Positions 27,143 to 35,047 of a stretch of 38,860 nucleotides of DNA are shown here, in pieces. Position 1 is the stretch's first letter, and the number at the start of each line of letters is the position of its first letter. Origin of the DNA: CAWBRT01 sp050015355. GTDB lineage: Bacteria > Acidobacteriota > Terriglobia > Terriglobales > Acidobacteriaceae. Position numbers and translations under genes: made by a program. The stretch is from positions 1 to 38,860 of the forward strand of contig JBEKBO010000029.1 of the NCBI GenBank assembly GCA_050015355.1, written 5' to 3'. A model generated the notes under the pieces. It worked only from the letters and a program-made list of their open reading frames with translations. It made no database searches and had not been told where the DNA came from.

Positions 27143-28435
27143 ATGAAGGTAATGAAGCAAGGTCAGCAACGACTCTTCGAGACGGATGCCGAAACTGCTG
27201 CCGTCGTGACCCGTATGCTGGTTGATCTGGAGAAGAACGGCATGGACGCCGTCCGCCAGTACAGCCGTAAGTTCGACGATTGGGATCCGCCCTCGTTCCT
27301 TCTCACCGAGGCACAGATTAAGGAAGCCATCTCAAAGGTGCCGGAGCAGGGGATTCGCGACACCGACTACTGCCAGGGCAATGTCCGCAAGTTCGCCCAG
27401 GAGCAATTCAAGACGATGCTTCCGTTGGAGGTCGAAATTCGTCCAGGGGTAATCCTGGGGCACAAGCACATCCCGGTGAACTCGGTTGGCAGCTATATCC
27501 CCGGCGGCCGTTACCCGATGTTCGGGTCGGCGCAGATGAGCATCATTCCGGCCAAGGTTGCGGGCGTCAAGCGCATCGCCGCCTGCACCCCGCCGGTAAA
27601 GGGGCAGGGCTATTATCCGGCTACTATCAACGCCATTAAGAAGGCGGGGGCGGATGCGATCTATATTCTGGGCGGGGTTCCGGCCCTGGCGCTGATGGCC
27701 TTCGGACTGGACGGGCTGCAGCCGGTGGATGTCTTGTGCGGCGCGGGCAACCGCTTCGTGGCCGAAGCCAAGCGTCAACTTTTCGGGCGTTGCGGCATCG
27801 ATCTGCTGGCGGGGCCGACCGAGATCCTGGTTCTCGCGGACGATCACGCCGATCCCGCACTGGTGGCCTGCGATCTGCTCGGGCAAGCCGAGCACGATCC
27901 CAACAGCGGCGTCTGCCTCATCTGTTTAAGCGAGGATTTTGCGGCGCGGGCGATAAAGGAGTTGGAGAAGCAGCTCGCAGTATTGCCAACTCGCGAAGTC
28001 GCAAGCCTCTCCTGGCGCGATCAGGGAATCGTGTATGTCGCCAGCAATCCTGAGGAGGCAATCCGCTTGAGCGATAACTACGCGCCGGAACACCTTGAAC
28101 TGCATGTTCGCGATGTCGATTACTACTTCCCGCGCCTGACGAACTACGGATCATTGTTTATAGGCGAGGAAACCACCGTTGCCTACGGCGACAAGACAAT
28201 TGGCACGAATCATATTCTCCCCACAAGCCGTGCGGCGCGCTATACGGGTGGCGTGTGGGTGGGCAAGTTCCTCAAGACCTGCACCTACCAGCGGATGACT
28301 CCAGAAGCCAGCGTCGAGACCGGCGAAGTCACCGAGCGGCAGTGCATCCTGGAGCACATGCTGGCGCATGGGATCACGGCGCGCGTAAGAGTTGAACGCT
28401 ACGGAGCACTGGCGACGCGCGGAAAATCGAAATGA
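27143..28435 (+). CDS. histidinol dehydrogenase family; HpsN-like sulfopropanediol dehydrogenase
   Basis: 430 residues from the ATG at 27143, with GGAGAGAG just before it. It is a zinc-dependent HisD-fold enzyme. Q248, H251, D350 and H409 match the zinc ligands, and E316-H317 (YAPEHLEL) and E404 match the catalytic residues of E. coli HisD, at nearly constant offsets of 10-11. Blocks such as NSVGSYIPGGRYPM, YGDKTIGTNHILPT and ARYTGGVWVGKFLKT look more like HpsN, which oxidises (R)-2,3-dihydroxypropane-1-sulfonate to sulfolactate with two NAD+, than like biosynthetic HisD. No his genes are nearby; an SDR and a permease are, and dsrAB lies 7 kb away. Another polyol-type substrate cannot be excluded. 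Confidence 0.75.
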   Translation: MKVMKQGQQRLFETDAETAAVVTRMLVDLEKNGMDAVRQYSRKFDDWDPPSFLLTEAQIKEAISKVPEQGIRDTDYCQGNVRKFAQEQFKTMLPLEVEIRPGVILGHKHIPVNSVGSYIPGGRYPMFGSAQMSIIPAKVAGVKRIAACTPPVKGQGYYPATINAIKKAGADAIYILGGVPALALMAFGLDGLQPVDVLCGAGNRFVAEAKRQLFGRCGIDLLAGPTEILVLADDHADPALVACDLLGQAEHDPNSGVCLICLSEDFAARAIKELEKQLAVLPTREVASLSWRDQGIVYVASNPEEAIRLSDNYAPEHLELHVRDVDYYFPRLTNYGSLFIGEETTVAYGDKTIGTNHILPTSRAARYTGGVWVGKFLKTCTYQRMTPEASVETGEVTERQCILEHMLAHGITARVRVERYGALATRGKSK

Positions 28436-28448
28436 GAGTTTCCGGCGC

Positions 28449-28487
28449 ACCCCAACATGCGCAACTAAAGCGCATGCCGGGGACCCC
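28449..28487 (-). repeat. 39-bp hairpin repeat, inverted copy with compensatory change
   Basis: Inverted relative to 5365-5403. Its stem is CATGCGC/GCGCATG where the other copies have CACGCGC/GCGCGTG, so both sides of one base pair have changed together. It sits between the hpsN-like and SDR genes. Confidence 0.75.
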
Positions 28488-28537
28488 GCCGTCGCTGACC
28501 GCCGGAGGGCTGGCGCCCGGCGCGGTGGAGAAGGGAA

Positions 28538-29329
28538 ATGACAGTCGTGAGTGGACGGGATGGGTTCCCCAGCAACCTGCGGCTTGACGGCCTGACCGCG
28601 CTGGTTACCGGCGGCGGCCGCGGCATCGGTGCGGCGACTGCCAGCGCGTTGGCGTGCGCTGGAGCGCAAGTCCTGGTCATGAGCCGAACTCGTTCGGATC
28701 TCGATCAGGTGGTGGCGAGCGTTGAGGCGAGCGGTGGAAAGGCATCCGCCCTCGTCTGCGATGTGACCGACAGCGCCCGCACGCGCGAAACCATTGCAGC
28801 GCTGCCGCGTCTGGATATCCTCATCAACAATGCCGGGATCAACATTCCCGAGGCGTTTGTCGAGGTCACGCTGGAACATCTGGACGCGATTATCAATCTC
28901 AATGTTCGGGCCATGTTCGTAGTGGCTCAGGCGGCGGTTCGCAAGATGCTGGAATTTCCCCAGCGCCGCGAGGTGGGCGGCGCGGTGGTGAACATCACGT
29001 CGCAAATGGGACACGTCGGGGCGGCGCGCCGGACCGTCTATTGCATGACGAAGCACGCCATTGAAGGGCTCACGAAGGCAATGGGGGTGGAACTTGCGCC
29101 GCAAAATATCCGCGTCAACTCGGTGGCGCCGACGTTCCTGGACACGCCGTTCACCGTGCCGTTCTTCAAGGACCCCAAGTTTAAGGATTGGGTGTTGCAA
29201 CGCATTCCGCTGGGCCGTATAGGTCAATTGGAGGAGGTCACGGGGGCCATCGTCTTCCTGGCTTCGCCCGCGGCTTCGCTCATTACCGGCACCAGCCTGG
29301 TGGTGGATGGCGGCTGGACCGCCCAGTAG
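28538..29329 (+). CDS. SDR-family NAD(P)-dependent oxidoreductase
   Basis: 263 residues. Classical short-chain dehydrogenase: cofactor loop TGGGRGIG near residue 25, NNAG motif (LINNAGINIP), catalytic Ser-155 (NITSQMGHVG), Tyr-168 and Lys-172 (YCMTK), and the end TGTSLVVDGGW. GGAG seven bases before the ATG supports the start. It lies 102 bp after the HpsN-like gene on the same strand. In known dihydroxypropanesulfonate clusters, SDR enzymes (HpsO/HpsP) interconvert the two enantiomers, which would fit here, but SDR sequence alone does not give the substrate. It could also oxidise a polyol or sugar acid. Confidence 0.85.
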   Translation: MTVVSGRDGFPSNLRLDGLTALVTGGGRGIGAATASALACAGAQVLVMSRTRSDLDQVVASVEASGGKASALVCDVTDSARTRETIAALPRLDILINNAGINIPEAFVEVTLEHLDAIINLNVRAMFVVAQAAVRKMLEFPQRREVGGAVVNITSQMGHVGAARRTVYCMTKHAIEGLTKAMGVELAPQNIRVNSVAPTFLDTPFTVPFFKDPKFKDWVLQRIPLGRIGQLEEVTGAIVFLASPAASLITGTSLVVDGGWTAQ

Positions 29330-29439
29330 AGTTCACGCAGCGATCCGCGAATCGGGTCTAGAACTGGTGCATAAATGCCTTTTGGAAGAACCGGCAATTC
29401 CCTCAGGGGCTAAAGCCCGCGCAACTACTGGCTCCGGAC

Positions 29440-29465
29440 GGCGCGGCTAAAGCTGAAGCCGCGCC
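29440..29465. terminator. hairpin between convergent genes
   Basis: GGCGCGGCT (29440-29448) pairs perfectly over 9 bp with AGCCGCGCC (29457-29465) around AAAGCTGA, between the 3' ends of the SDR and MFS genes. AGGGGCTAAAGCCC lies 30 bp to the left. There is no clear U-run, so terminator activity is likely but unproven. Confidence 0.45.
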
Positions 29466-29536
29466 CCTTCAAAGAAAGCGGCGAACCTCCTCACGATGAC
29501 ACCCGCAGCGAAAGATACAGTATCTCTGGTATGGCT

Positions 29537-30940
29537 CTACGTTTTCTCAGCCACGGCCGAGCGCTCCGCCGCCGAAGCCATCAATTCCTGATCGATTTCT
29601 TCCAGATCGCGGCCCTTGGTTTCGGCGCCGACGAACAGATAGAACACAGCAGCCAGCAGATACCAGGCGGCAAGATAGGTGAACGACGGGACCAGCTTTT
29701 GAATTGAAGCCGCCGGCGTGACTGGATTACTGGAACCGACAATGACAGCCAGACCCCAAGGGCCAATGACCTTGCCAATGCCGCCGAAGCCATAGGCCGA
29801 ACCCATGCCGGTGGCGCGCAGCGAAGTGGGCCACACTTCCGCCGAATAAGGTCCAAGGACGGCGAAAATGCCATCGGCAAAGACGTAACCGATAACCATC
29901 AGCAGCCAAAACAGCGGGATGCCGGCAATGGTCCCGCTGTGCTGAGTGGCCATAACGAAGAGGAGAATTGCCGCCGCTATAGCCGCGAACCCTCCTGTAA
30001 GCTTGCGGCCGATCATATCGGAGAGCGCGGAAATCAGCAGGCGGCCGCAAAACCCGCCGAGCCCGACCCAGATCATCAGGAACGAAGCCCGCTTGGCAGG
30101 CACTCCTAGTACCAGCACGAGCAGCGTAGGCGCCCAGAGAGTCAAACCGTAGTAGCCCGTCTGCACGCCGATGTTGGTGACCCAGGAGGCGAGCAAACTC
30201 CGCGGATGACGGAAGAGGGCCCGGAACCCTGGTTTACTAGAGGTCTCGGTAATGCGCACCGGAAGGGGCAGGGACTCAGGGGTCCTCTCCAACGCCCAGG
30301 CCAGGGACTTGCGAGCCTCCTCCGGCCGGCCTTGATCAACCAGCCAGCGCGGCGACTCGGGAACCCACATCCGGATCAGCAACGTCAGCAGACCGGGGAT
30401 CAGGCCCGTCGCAAACAGGCCTCGCCACCCCAGAACCGGCGCCAAGTAAGCTCCAAGCACGGAACCCAGCAGGAGGCCAACCGGAATTGCCGCGGTGACC
30501 AAGCCACCGATTCTTCCGCGCTTCGAGGCGGGAACGAATTCCTGCACCAATGGCAGATCGACGCAATAAAGCCCGCCAACGCCGAAGCCCACGAGAAAGC
30601 GAAAGAAGGCAAGGAAGAGCCAGGCCCCCTCGGGGGTGAGCGCCAAAATGCCGGTGGCAACGGAGAAATTGATCACCGTCGCCATGAAGACTTTGCGCCG
30701 TCCGATAGCATCGGCCATCCGGCCGTAAAAGATGGCCCCGAAGATAGCCCCAATGCCGGCTGAGAGCAGAATGACGGCTGACTTCCCAAAGGTGAGGTGC
30801 CATGGGCCGACGATGAACGCGAGCACAAAGCCCATCAGAAAGAAATCGAAAAACTCGAGCATGTCGCCGATAATCGCGGCGGCGATGATGCGTTTCTGGT
30901 TACCAGTGATCTTCGTTTGGCTGTTCAATACATTGAACAA
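29537..30940 (-). CDS. MFS transporter, organic-acid/sugar-porter type
   Basis: 467 residues from a TTG at 30940. I chose this start because GGAGG lies exactly six bases upstream (30951-30947) and the sequence further upstream is not protein-like. The frame is open to an earlier start at 31036. There are twelve hydrophobic segments. Helix 1 carries GDMLEFFDFFLMGF, with the charged Asp/Glu typical of proton-coupled symporters; the 2-3 loop is GRMADAIGRRK; and VPESPRWL follows helix 6. It ends EIDQELMAS. An uptake permease for a small organic anion is plausible. Since it converges on the HpsN-like/SDR pair, a sulfonate is one candidate cargo, as MFS permeases accompany hpsN elsewhere. Confidence 0.8.
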   Translation of the reverse strand: MFNVLNSQTKITGNQKRIIAAAIIGDMLEFFDFFLMGFVLAFIVGPWHLTFGKSAVILLSAGIGAIFGAIFYGRMADAIGRRKVFMATVINFSVATGILALTPEGAWLFLAFFRFLVGFGVGGLYCVDLPLVQEFVPASKRGRIGGLVTAAIPVGLLLGSVLGAYLAPVLGWRGLFATGLIPGLLTLLIRMWVPESPRWLVDQGRPEEARKSLAWALERTPESLPLPVRITETSSKPGFRALFRHPRSLLASWVTNIGVQTGYYGLTLWAPTLLVLVLGVPAKRASFLMIWVGLGGFCGRLLISALSDMIGRKLTGGFAAIAAAILLFVMATQHSGTIAGIPLFWLLMVIGYVFADGIFAVLGPYSAEVWPTSLRATGMGSAYGFGGIGKVIGPWGLAVIVGSSNPVTPAASIQKLVPSFTYLAAWYLLAAVFYLFVGAETKGRDLEEIDQELMASAAERSAVAEKT

Positions 30941-31232
30941 ACGGCACCTCCGTTGTGTTGGAGTCTCGGCGCTTAGGCGCCACTGAACGGCGCAGTGACA
31001 CGTCGGGCAGCCGTACTCGGCGACGGTAGCCGCCAACCGTCGTGAATCGGTACATAATGAGCGGAGTGAAACGCCTTGTCAATCAACGATTGCAGGATGC
31101 TACGCGCTTGATCCGATACGTCTGAAAAGAATTGCTGTCTCTTCCAACTACGTGCCAGGAGTGCATTCAGGGTAGAATCTTGGCTATCTGCTCCTCAAGG
31201 AGAAGAACTCAATTCATTGTCTTCGTAATTCA

Positions 31233-32999
31233 GTGAAGGACGCGCGAAGTCCTCAGGCGTGCGTGTGTATGTACCGGTCGAATTCGACCGGCGGCTCGGG
31301 GTCCCCGGCACGCGCCGTAGTTGCGCGTGTTGGGGTAGACGCTGTCACGGCATTGTTTTTGATCCTCGCGCTGGCGTTCGGAATCCGGGCCACGGCGAGT
31401 GCTCGTGAGAAGCTTGAAACTTCAGGAACCGCCGTGCGCGCGATTGTCGCCAGTGGCCGGCTTGAGGATCTCCGTTGGCCTAATTTCCCCGACTACCGGG
31501 CCCAGATGGAAACCCTCTATCGGCGCTCGGGTTACGCTACGGTCTGGGTCCATAACGGACAGCCCACGCCACAGGGCCTGGAGATGATCTCCGTACTGCA
31601 GCAAGCCGATAGCAAGGGGCTGCTTGCTGAAGATTATGACTCTTCAAGTTGGCCCGGACGCCTGGCACGTCTCCAGACGAGCCATACGCCAGCGGATGAG
31701 GCCCGCTTTGACGTGGCTCTGACCGTTTGCACGATGCGCTACGTCTCCGACCTTCGGATGGGGAGAATAAATCCCCGGCACTTCGAGTTTGGACTTGACG
31801 TTGGTCCCAAGAAGCTGGATCTTCCCACGCTGGTCGAAAAGCGTCTACTGAAAGGGACGAATTTGAAATCGGCCCTGGCGAATATCGAACCGCCATTTGC
31901 CAGGTACGACGAACTGAAAAAGGCGCTGGTGAAGTACATGCGGCTGGCCAAGGAAGACGATGGGGAGAAATTACCCGATCCGCACGGCATAGTGTTTTCC
32001 GGGGCGCTCTATGATGGCGTCCCTAGACTTGCCAGATTGCTTCGCCTGGTTGGTGATCTGCCGGAGAGTGCGGTAATTCCCGCCGACTCTCGACTCTACG
32101 ATGGACCTCTGGTGGAGGCGGTGAAGCGATTCCAGACGCGTCATGGCTTGCGTCCTGACGGATACATCACCGTAGACACGCTCGATCAGCTCAAGGTCCC
32201 GCTGAGCGACCGCGTCGAGCAAATACGGCTTACATTGGAGCGCTACCGCTGGCTGCGTTATGACTTTTCGCAACCGCCGATCATCGTCAACATTCCGGGA
32301 TTTCGTCTGTACGCGCTGGATAAAGACGGCAAGATCGCCCTGACAATGACCGTGGATGTGGGGGATGAGTACACACGTACTCCGGTGCTTGAGGCCAGGA
32401 TTGAATATCTGGTTTTCCGCCCTTATTGGGACGTTCCGTTCGGCATCGAGAAGGACGAGATTATTCCTAACATCACGGAGGACCCGGACTACCTATCCGA
32501 GGTCAACTTCGAAGTCATAGATCAGAATGGGAGTGTTGTCACCGACGGGAAGGTGTCGGACAGAGTGCTGCAGCAGATCCGCTCCGGCAGGCTTCGGGTG
32601 CGCCAGAAGCCCGGCCCGGACAATTCCCTGGGATTAGTGAAGTTCATATTTCCCAACCGGTACGACGTGTATCTGCACGACACTCCGTCGTGGGGACACT
32701 ATTTCGCCGACCCGGACCGCAACATCAGTCACGGCTGCGTTCATGTGAAAGAACCGGCTAAATTAGCGGCCTGGGTACTGCGGGACCAGCCGAAATGGAC
32801 TCTCGAACGGATACAGCAGGCGATGCAAGGCGGGCAGGACAATCTGAGGGTGAACCTCACCAAACCGGTGCCGGTGCTGATGCTTTACATGACCGCCGCA
32901 GTCCGCGAAGACGGAGATATCTATTTCTATCGTGACATTTACGGCTATGATGCCGAACTGCGAGACGCTTTAGCTAAAGGCTACCCATATCCGCGGTAG
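31233..32999 (+). CDS. L,D-transpeptidase, YcbB-like, with peptidoglycan-binding domain
   Basis: About 588 residues if the GTG at 31233 is used; an ATG at 31269 is equally possible. A hydrophobic segment (ALFLILALAFGIRATASA) is the likely signal peptide. The protein then has the YcbB-type N-terminal domain, a PG_binding_1 domain (LVEAVKRFQTRHGLRPDGYI) and the catalytic YkuD domain with YLHDTPS and SHGCVHV; the active Cys codon is 32736-32738. It would form 3-3 cross-links in peptidoglycan in the periplasm. The segment before the signal peptide is encoded by a 39-bp intergenic repeat (31298-31336), so the true start is uncertain. A second, smaller L,D-transpeptidase follows. Confidence 0.88.
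   Translation: MKDARSPQACVCMYRSNSTGGSGSPARAVVARVGVDAVTALFLILALAFGIRATASAREKLETSGTAVRAIVASGRLEDLRWPNFPDYRAQMETLYRRSGYATVWVHNGQPTPQGLEMISVLQQADSKGLLAEDYDSSSWPGRLARLQTSHTPADEARFDVALTVCTMRYVSDLRMGRINPRHFEFGLDVGPKKLDLPTLVEKRLLKGTNLKSALANIEPPFARYDELKKALVKYMRLAKEDDGEKLPDPHGIVFSGALYDGVPRLARLLRLVGDLPESAVIPADSRLYDGPLVEAVKRFQTRHGLRPDGYITVDTLDQLKVPLSDRVEQIRLTLERYRWLRYDFSQPPIIVNIPGFRLYALDKDGKIALTMTVDVGDEYTRTPVLEARIEYLVFRPYWDVPFGIEKDEIIPNITEDPDYLSEVNFEVIDQNGSVVTDGKVSDRVLQQIRSGRLRVRQKPGPDNSLGLVKFIFPNRYDVYLHDTPSWGHYFADPDRNISHGCVHVKEPAKLAAWVLRDQPKWTLERIQQAMQGGQDNLRVNLTKPVPVLMLYMTAAVREDGDIYFYRDIYGYDAELRDALAKGYPYPR
31298..31336 (+). repeat. 39-bp hairpin repeat, copy 2
   Basis: Exact match to 5365-5403. It lies inside the apparent reading frame of the L,D-transpeptidase, just before its signal-peptide hydrophobic core. 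Confidence 0.85.
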
Positions 33000-33085
33000 C
33001 AGACGGAAGGCTTAGTACTGGAGTAAATGCCTGGTAAGAGAAACACCTCATTTACAACGTTTCAGAAGAATTTATCCTCCAAGCG

Positions 33086-33580
33086 ATGATGTGGCATTGG
33101 AAGATCTACGGGTTGCCGTTAGTCTTGGCGCTATCCGCGCTGGCGGCTCCGCAGCCCAACGTTGACCACATCTTGGTACTCAAGAAGGAACATAAACTGC
33201 TTCTGCTAAGTGGAGATCGGATAGTAAAAGCCTATTCGGTGGCGCTTGGGAGTGGTGGCTTGGCGCCAAAACAGCGACAGGGCGACGATAAGACACCGGA
33301 AGGGCTTTATCGGATCGATTATCGCAATCCCGCAAGCAGGTTTCATCTGGCTTTACATATCTCCTATCCCGCCGAAAACGATAAAGAGCAGGCCCGGAAG
33401 CGGGGCGTGAGCCCCGGCGGCGACATCATGATTCACGGCCTTGGCGGTGAGTTCAGGTCATTGGGAACAAAGCATTACCTTTACGATTGGACCGCCGGTT
33501 GCATAGCCGTAACCGATTCGGAAATCGAGGAGATCTGGCGGCTTGTTCCAGACCGAACTCCAGTAGAAATTCGCCCCTAA
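33086..33580 (+). CDS. small L,D-transpeptidase family protein (ErfK/YbiS/YnhG)
   Basis: 164 residues. A short N-terminal hydrophobic segment (LPLVLALSALAAP) serves as signal peptide, followed by a minimal YkuD domain. DKTPEGLYRIDYRNP, IMIHGLGG and TAGCIAVTDSEIEEIW carry the catalytic His and Cys-139. Such small enzymes remodel or tether peptidoglycan in the periplasm. It follows the YcbB-like gene by 86 bp on the same strand and converges on the LysR gene, with a weak GCCGC-GGAAAA-GCGGC hairpin (33584-33599) just after the stop. Confidence 0.85.
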   Translation: MMWHWKIYGLPLVLALSALAAPQPNVDHILVLKKEHKLLLLSGDRIVKAYSVALGSGGLAPKQRQGDDKTPEGLYRIDYRNPASRFHLALHISYPAENDKEQARKRGVSPGGDIMIHGLGGEFRSLGTKHYLYDWTAGCIAVTDSEIEEIWRLVPDRTPVEIRP

Positions 33581-33653
33581 CAGGCCGCGGAAAAGCGGCT
33601 CTTCACGCGATCCCCGGCGAGATTGATGGCGATGCGCCCAACCTCGTCCGCCG

Positions 33654-34601
33654 CTACTTGCGGACCAGTTGTTCGGCGGATTCGTCCTCGACGGAGACGG
33701 CGTTGCCGTATTCCAGAACGAACTGGCGGAAGGCTCCCGGGGTGCCGCGCGGCCCCGGTCCGGTGGGATAGACGAGGCAGAAGTCGCGCGGAATGCGGAG
33801 CCCGGTGACGCGCGCCTTCTTGATGCGGCCAAGCGGGAGACGGCGGTCCACCGCCCAGCGGGAGACAAAGCCGATTCCCAGGCCGGCCTCGACGCTGGAG
33901 ATGATTGCCTCGGTTGAATCCAATTGCATAATCACGTGGGGAAAGGGTTTCTTCAGTCCCACTTTTTCCAGCGCCATCTCCAGCACGCGCCGGGTGCCGG
34001 AGCCGTGTTCGCGAAGCAGCAGAGGCGCATTCTTGAGGTCTTCGACAGTAACGTCGGGTCCATTGGTCCACGCGTGTTTTGCCGGCACGATGAGCACTAG
34101 TTCGTCGGCCAGAAAAGGCTCGGTCTTCACGTCGCGCCGCAAGGCCGGTCCTTCGATCAGTCCGATATCGATTTTTTGCGCCAGCAGGTGGTCGACGATC
34201 TCCTCGGTGTTGCCGCTGACCACGGACAGGCGAACCCGCGGGAACTTTTGATGGAAGAGCCCCAGAAGTTTTGGGAGCACGTACTGAGCAATCGAGGTTG
34301 AAGCGCCAACGTGAAGCTCGCCGGCGTGCTCTCCGGCGGCCTCGGCAATCTCTTTTTCGGCTTTGGAGATGATTTCGGCAATTGCCATCGCGTGCCGGTG
34401 GAGGATTCGGCCGGCAGGCGTCAGCGATACCTTGTTGCCCGTGCGGTCGAGCAGACGCACGGAGAGCTCGTTCTCCAGGGCCTTGATGTGCAAGGTAACG
34501 GCCGGCTGGGTGAGGCCGAGTTGCTCCGCCGCACGGTGAAAGCTGAGCAGTTCGGCAACCGCGCGGAATACCTTCAGGCGTGGATTCTCCATAACCCCCA
34601 T
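33654..34601 (-). CDS. LysR-type transcriptional regulator, CysL/YeiE/CbbR-like
   Basis: 315 residues from the ATG at 34601; a second ATG at 34592 would give 312. An N-terminal winged helix (LKVFRAVAELLSFHRAAEQL and GLTQPAVTLHIKALENEL) is followed by a LysR substrate-binding domain (about 95-300, with VGASTSIAQYVLPKLL and LDSTEAIISSVEAGLGIGFVS). The sequence resembles the CysL/YeiE/CbbR group; B. subtilis CysL activates an assimilatory sulfite reductase and YeiE has been linked to sulfite response. It is divergent from dsrA, and a perfect 9-bp inverted repeat lies at its start. Control of dsr in response to sulfite or a related ligand is a reasonable inference, not shown by sequence alone. 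Confidence 0.88.
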   Translation of the reverse strand: MGVMENPRLKVFRAVAELLSFHRAAEQLGLTQPAVTLHIKALENELSVRLLDRTGNKVSLTPAGRILHRHAMAIAEIISKAEKEIAEAAGEHAGELHVGASTSIAQYVLPKLLGLFHQKFPRVRLSVVSGNTEEIVDHLLAQKIDIGLIEGPALRRDVKTEPFLADELVLIVPAKHAWTNGPDVTVEDLKNAPLLLREHGSGTRRVLEMALEKVGLKKPFPHVIMQLDSTEAIISSVEAGLGIGFVSRWAVDRRLPLGRIKKARVTGLRIPRDFCLVYPTGPGPRGTPGAFRQFVLEYGNAVSVEDESAEQLVRK

Positions 34602-34603
34602 CG

Positions 34604-34633
34604 ATTGACTCAGCCAGTTATGAGTGAGTCAAT
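34604..34633. promoter_or_regulatory. putative LysR operator, perfect inverted repeat
   Basis: ATTGACTCA (34604-34612) and TGAGTCAAT (34625-34633) are perfect 9-bp arms separated by 12 bp. The site begins two bases from the LysR start codon. Size, symmetry and place fit an autoregulatory LysR-type site that could also act on the divergent dsrA promoter. Confidence 0.65.
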
Positions 34634-34869
34634 ATGCTCGAGTCGAGGCACGGCGCAAACTGTAAAAGTATCACTACGATACACTGGAACGCCATATTCG
34701 GGAACCGTTGTTGGTCGAAGAGCCGATTTCATGCGCAAACGGTAGAGCTTGCCGCATCCAGAGTAATTCCCGGCTCCAGGCCGCAGTTCGCGTCGTTGGC
34801 GCGGGTGATTCGAACCACTTATCGCCGATTAGCGAAAATAGCCCCTAAGTCACCGTCTTTCAGTCATAT

Positions 34870-34931
34870 TCATCACCCTGTGACGCGTTACCGGTCACGG
34901 TTCCAACCGTGGTATGCGAATAGTGTGATGA
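34870..34931 (+). promoter_or_regulatory. nested inverted repeats upstream of dsrA
   Basis: Outer arms TCATCAC (34870-34876) and GTGATGA (34925-34931) enclose CACGGTT-CC-AACCGTG (34896-34911). A further GTGAC (34880-34884) can pair with GTCAC (34894-34898), which overlaps the inner palindrome. It could be a second operator or a folded RNA leader about 120 nt before dsrA. Confidence 0.4.
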
Positions 34932-35047
34932 GTGACGAAAGCGCTCCAAATCTCAAAGACGCGCGACACGTCCGCGGTTCTCGTGGGCGCACCCGCCAGC
35001 ATGTCGAACGCTGGCCGCTCACGAAGCTGGGAGGAGAAAAACAGCTT

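Larger units (their letters stand above)
34602..35047. other. 446-bp divergent control region of lysR and dsrA
   Basis: The dsrA frame is open from 34634, but the translation there is not protein-like and starts far from any ribosome site. The region holds the LysR-type operator (34604-34633), a small inverted repeat GTATC-ACTAC-GATAC (34668-34682), and a nested set of inverted repeats (34870-34931). GGAGGAG (35030-35036) is the dsrA ribosome site. Confidence 0.6.

Noticed and set aside
27143..28435. Plain biosynthetic histidinol dehydrogenase (hisD)
   Set aside because: The catalytic residues fit, but there are no his genes around and the substrate-side blocks look like HpsN. It is kept as an alternative, not the first choice.
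28151..29227. 358-codon minus-strand frame over the SDR gene
   Set aside because: It is antisense to the SDR gene and the end of the HpsN-like gene; the SDR has all its motifs, and this frame has none.
31233..33580. L,D-transpeptidases as part of the sulfur system
   Set aside because: They lie between the sulfonate-like and dsr modules, but they are ordinary peptidoglycan enzymes with no known link to sulfur respiration.
34801..34825. tRNA T-arm-like sequence on the minus strand (GTGGTTCGAATCACC)
   Set aside because: The arm and loop look right, but no matching acceptor, D-arm or anticodon stem can be placed at the needed distances, so it is most likely chance.
34634..35047. N-terminal extension of DsrA or a separate upstream gene
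   Set aside because: The frame is open, but the residues are not protein-like, no ribosome site supports an earlier start, and the segment overlaps control-region palindromes.
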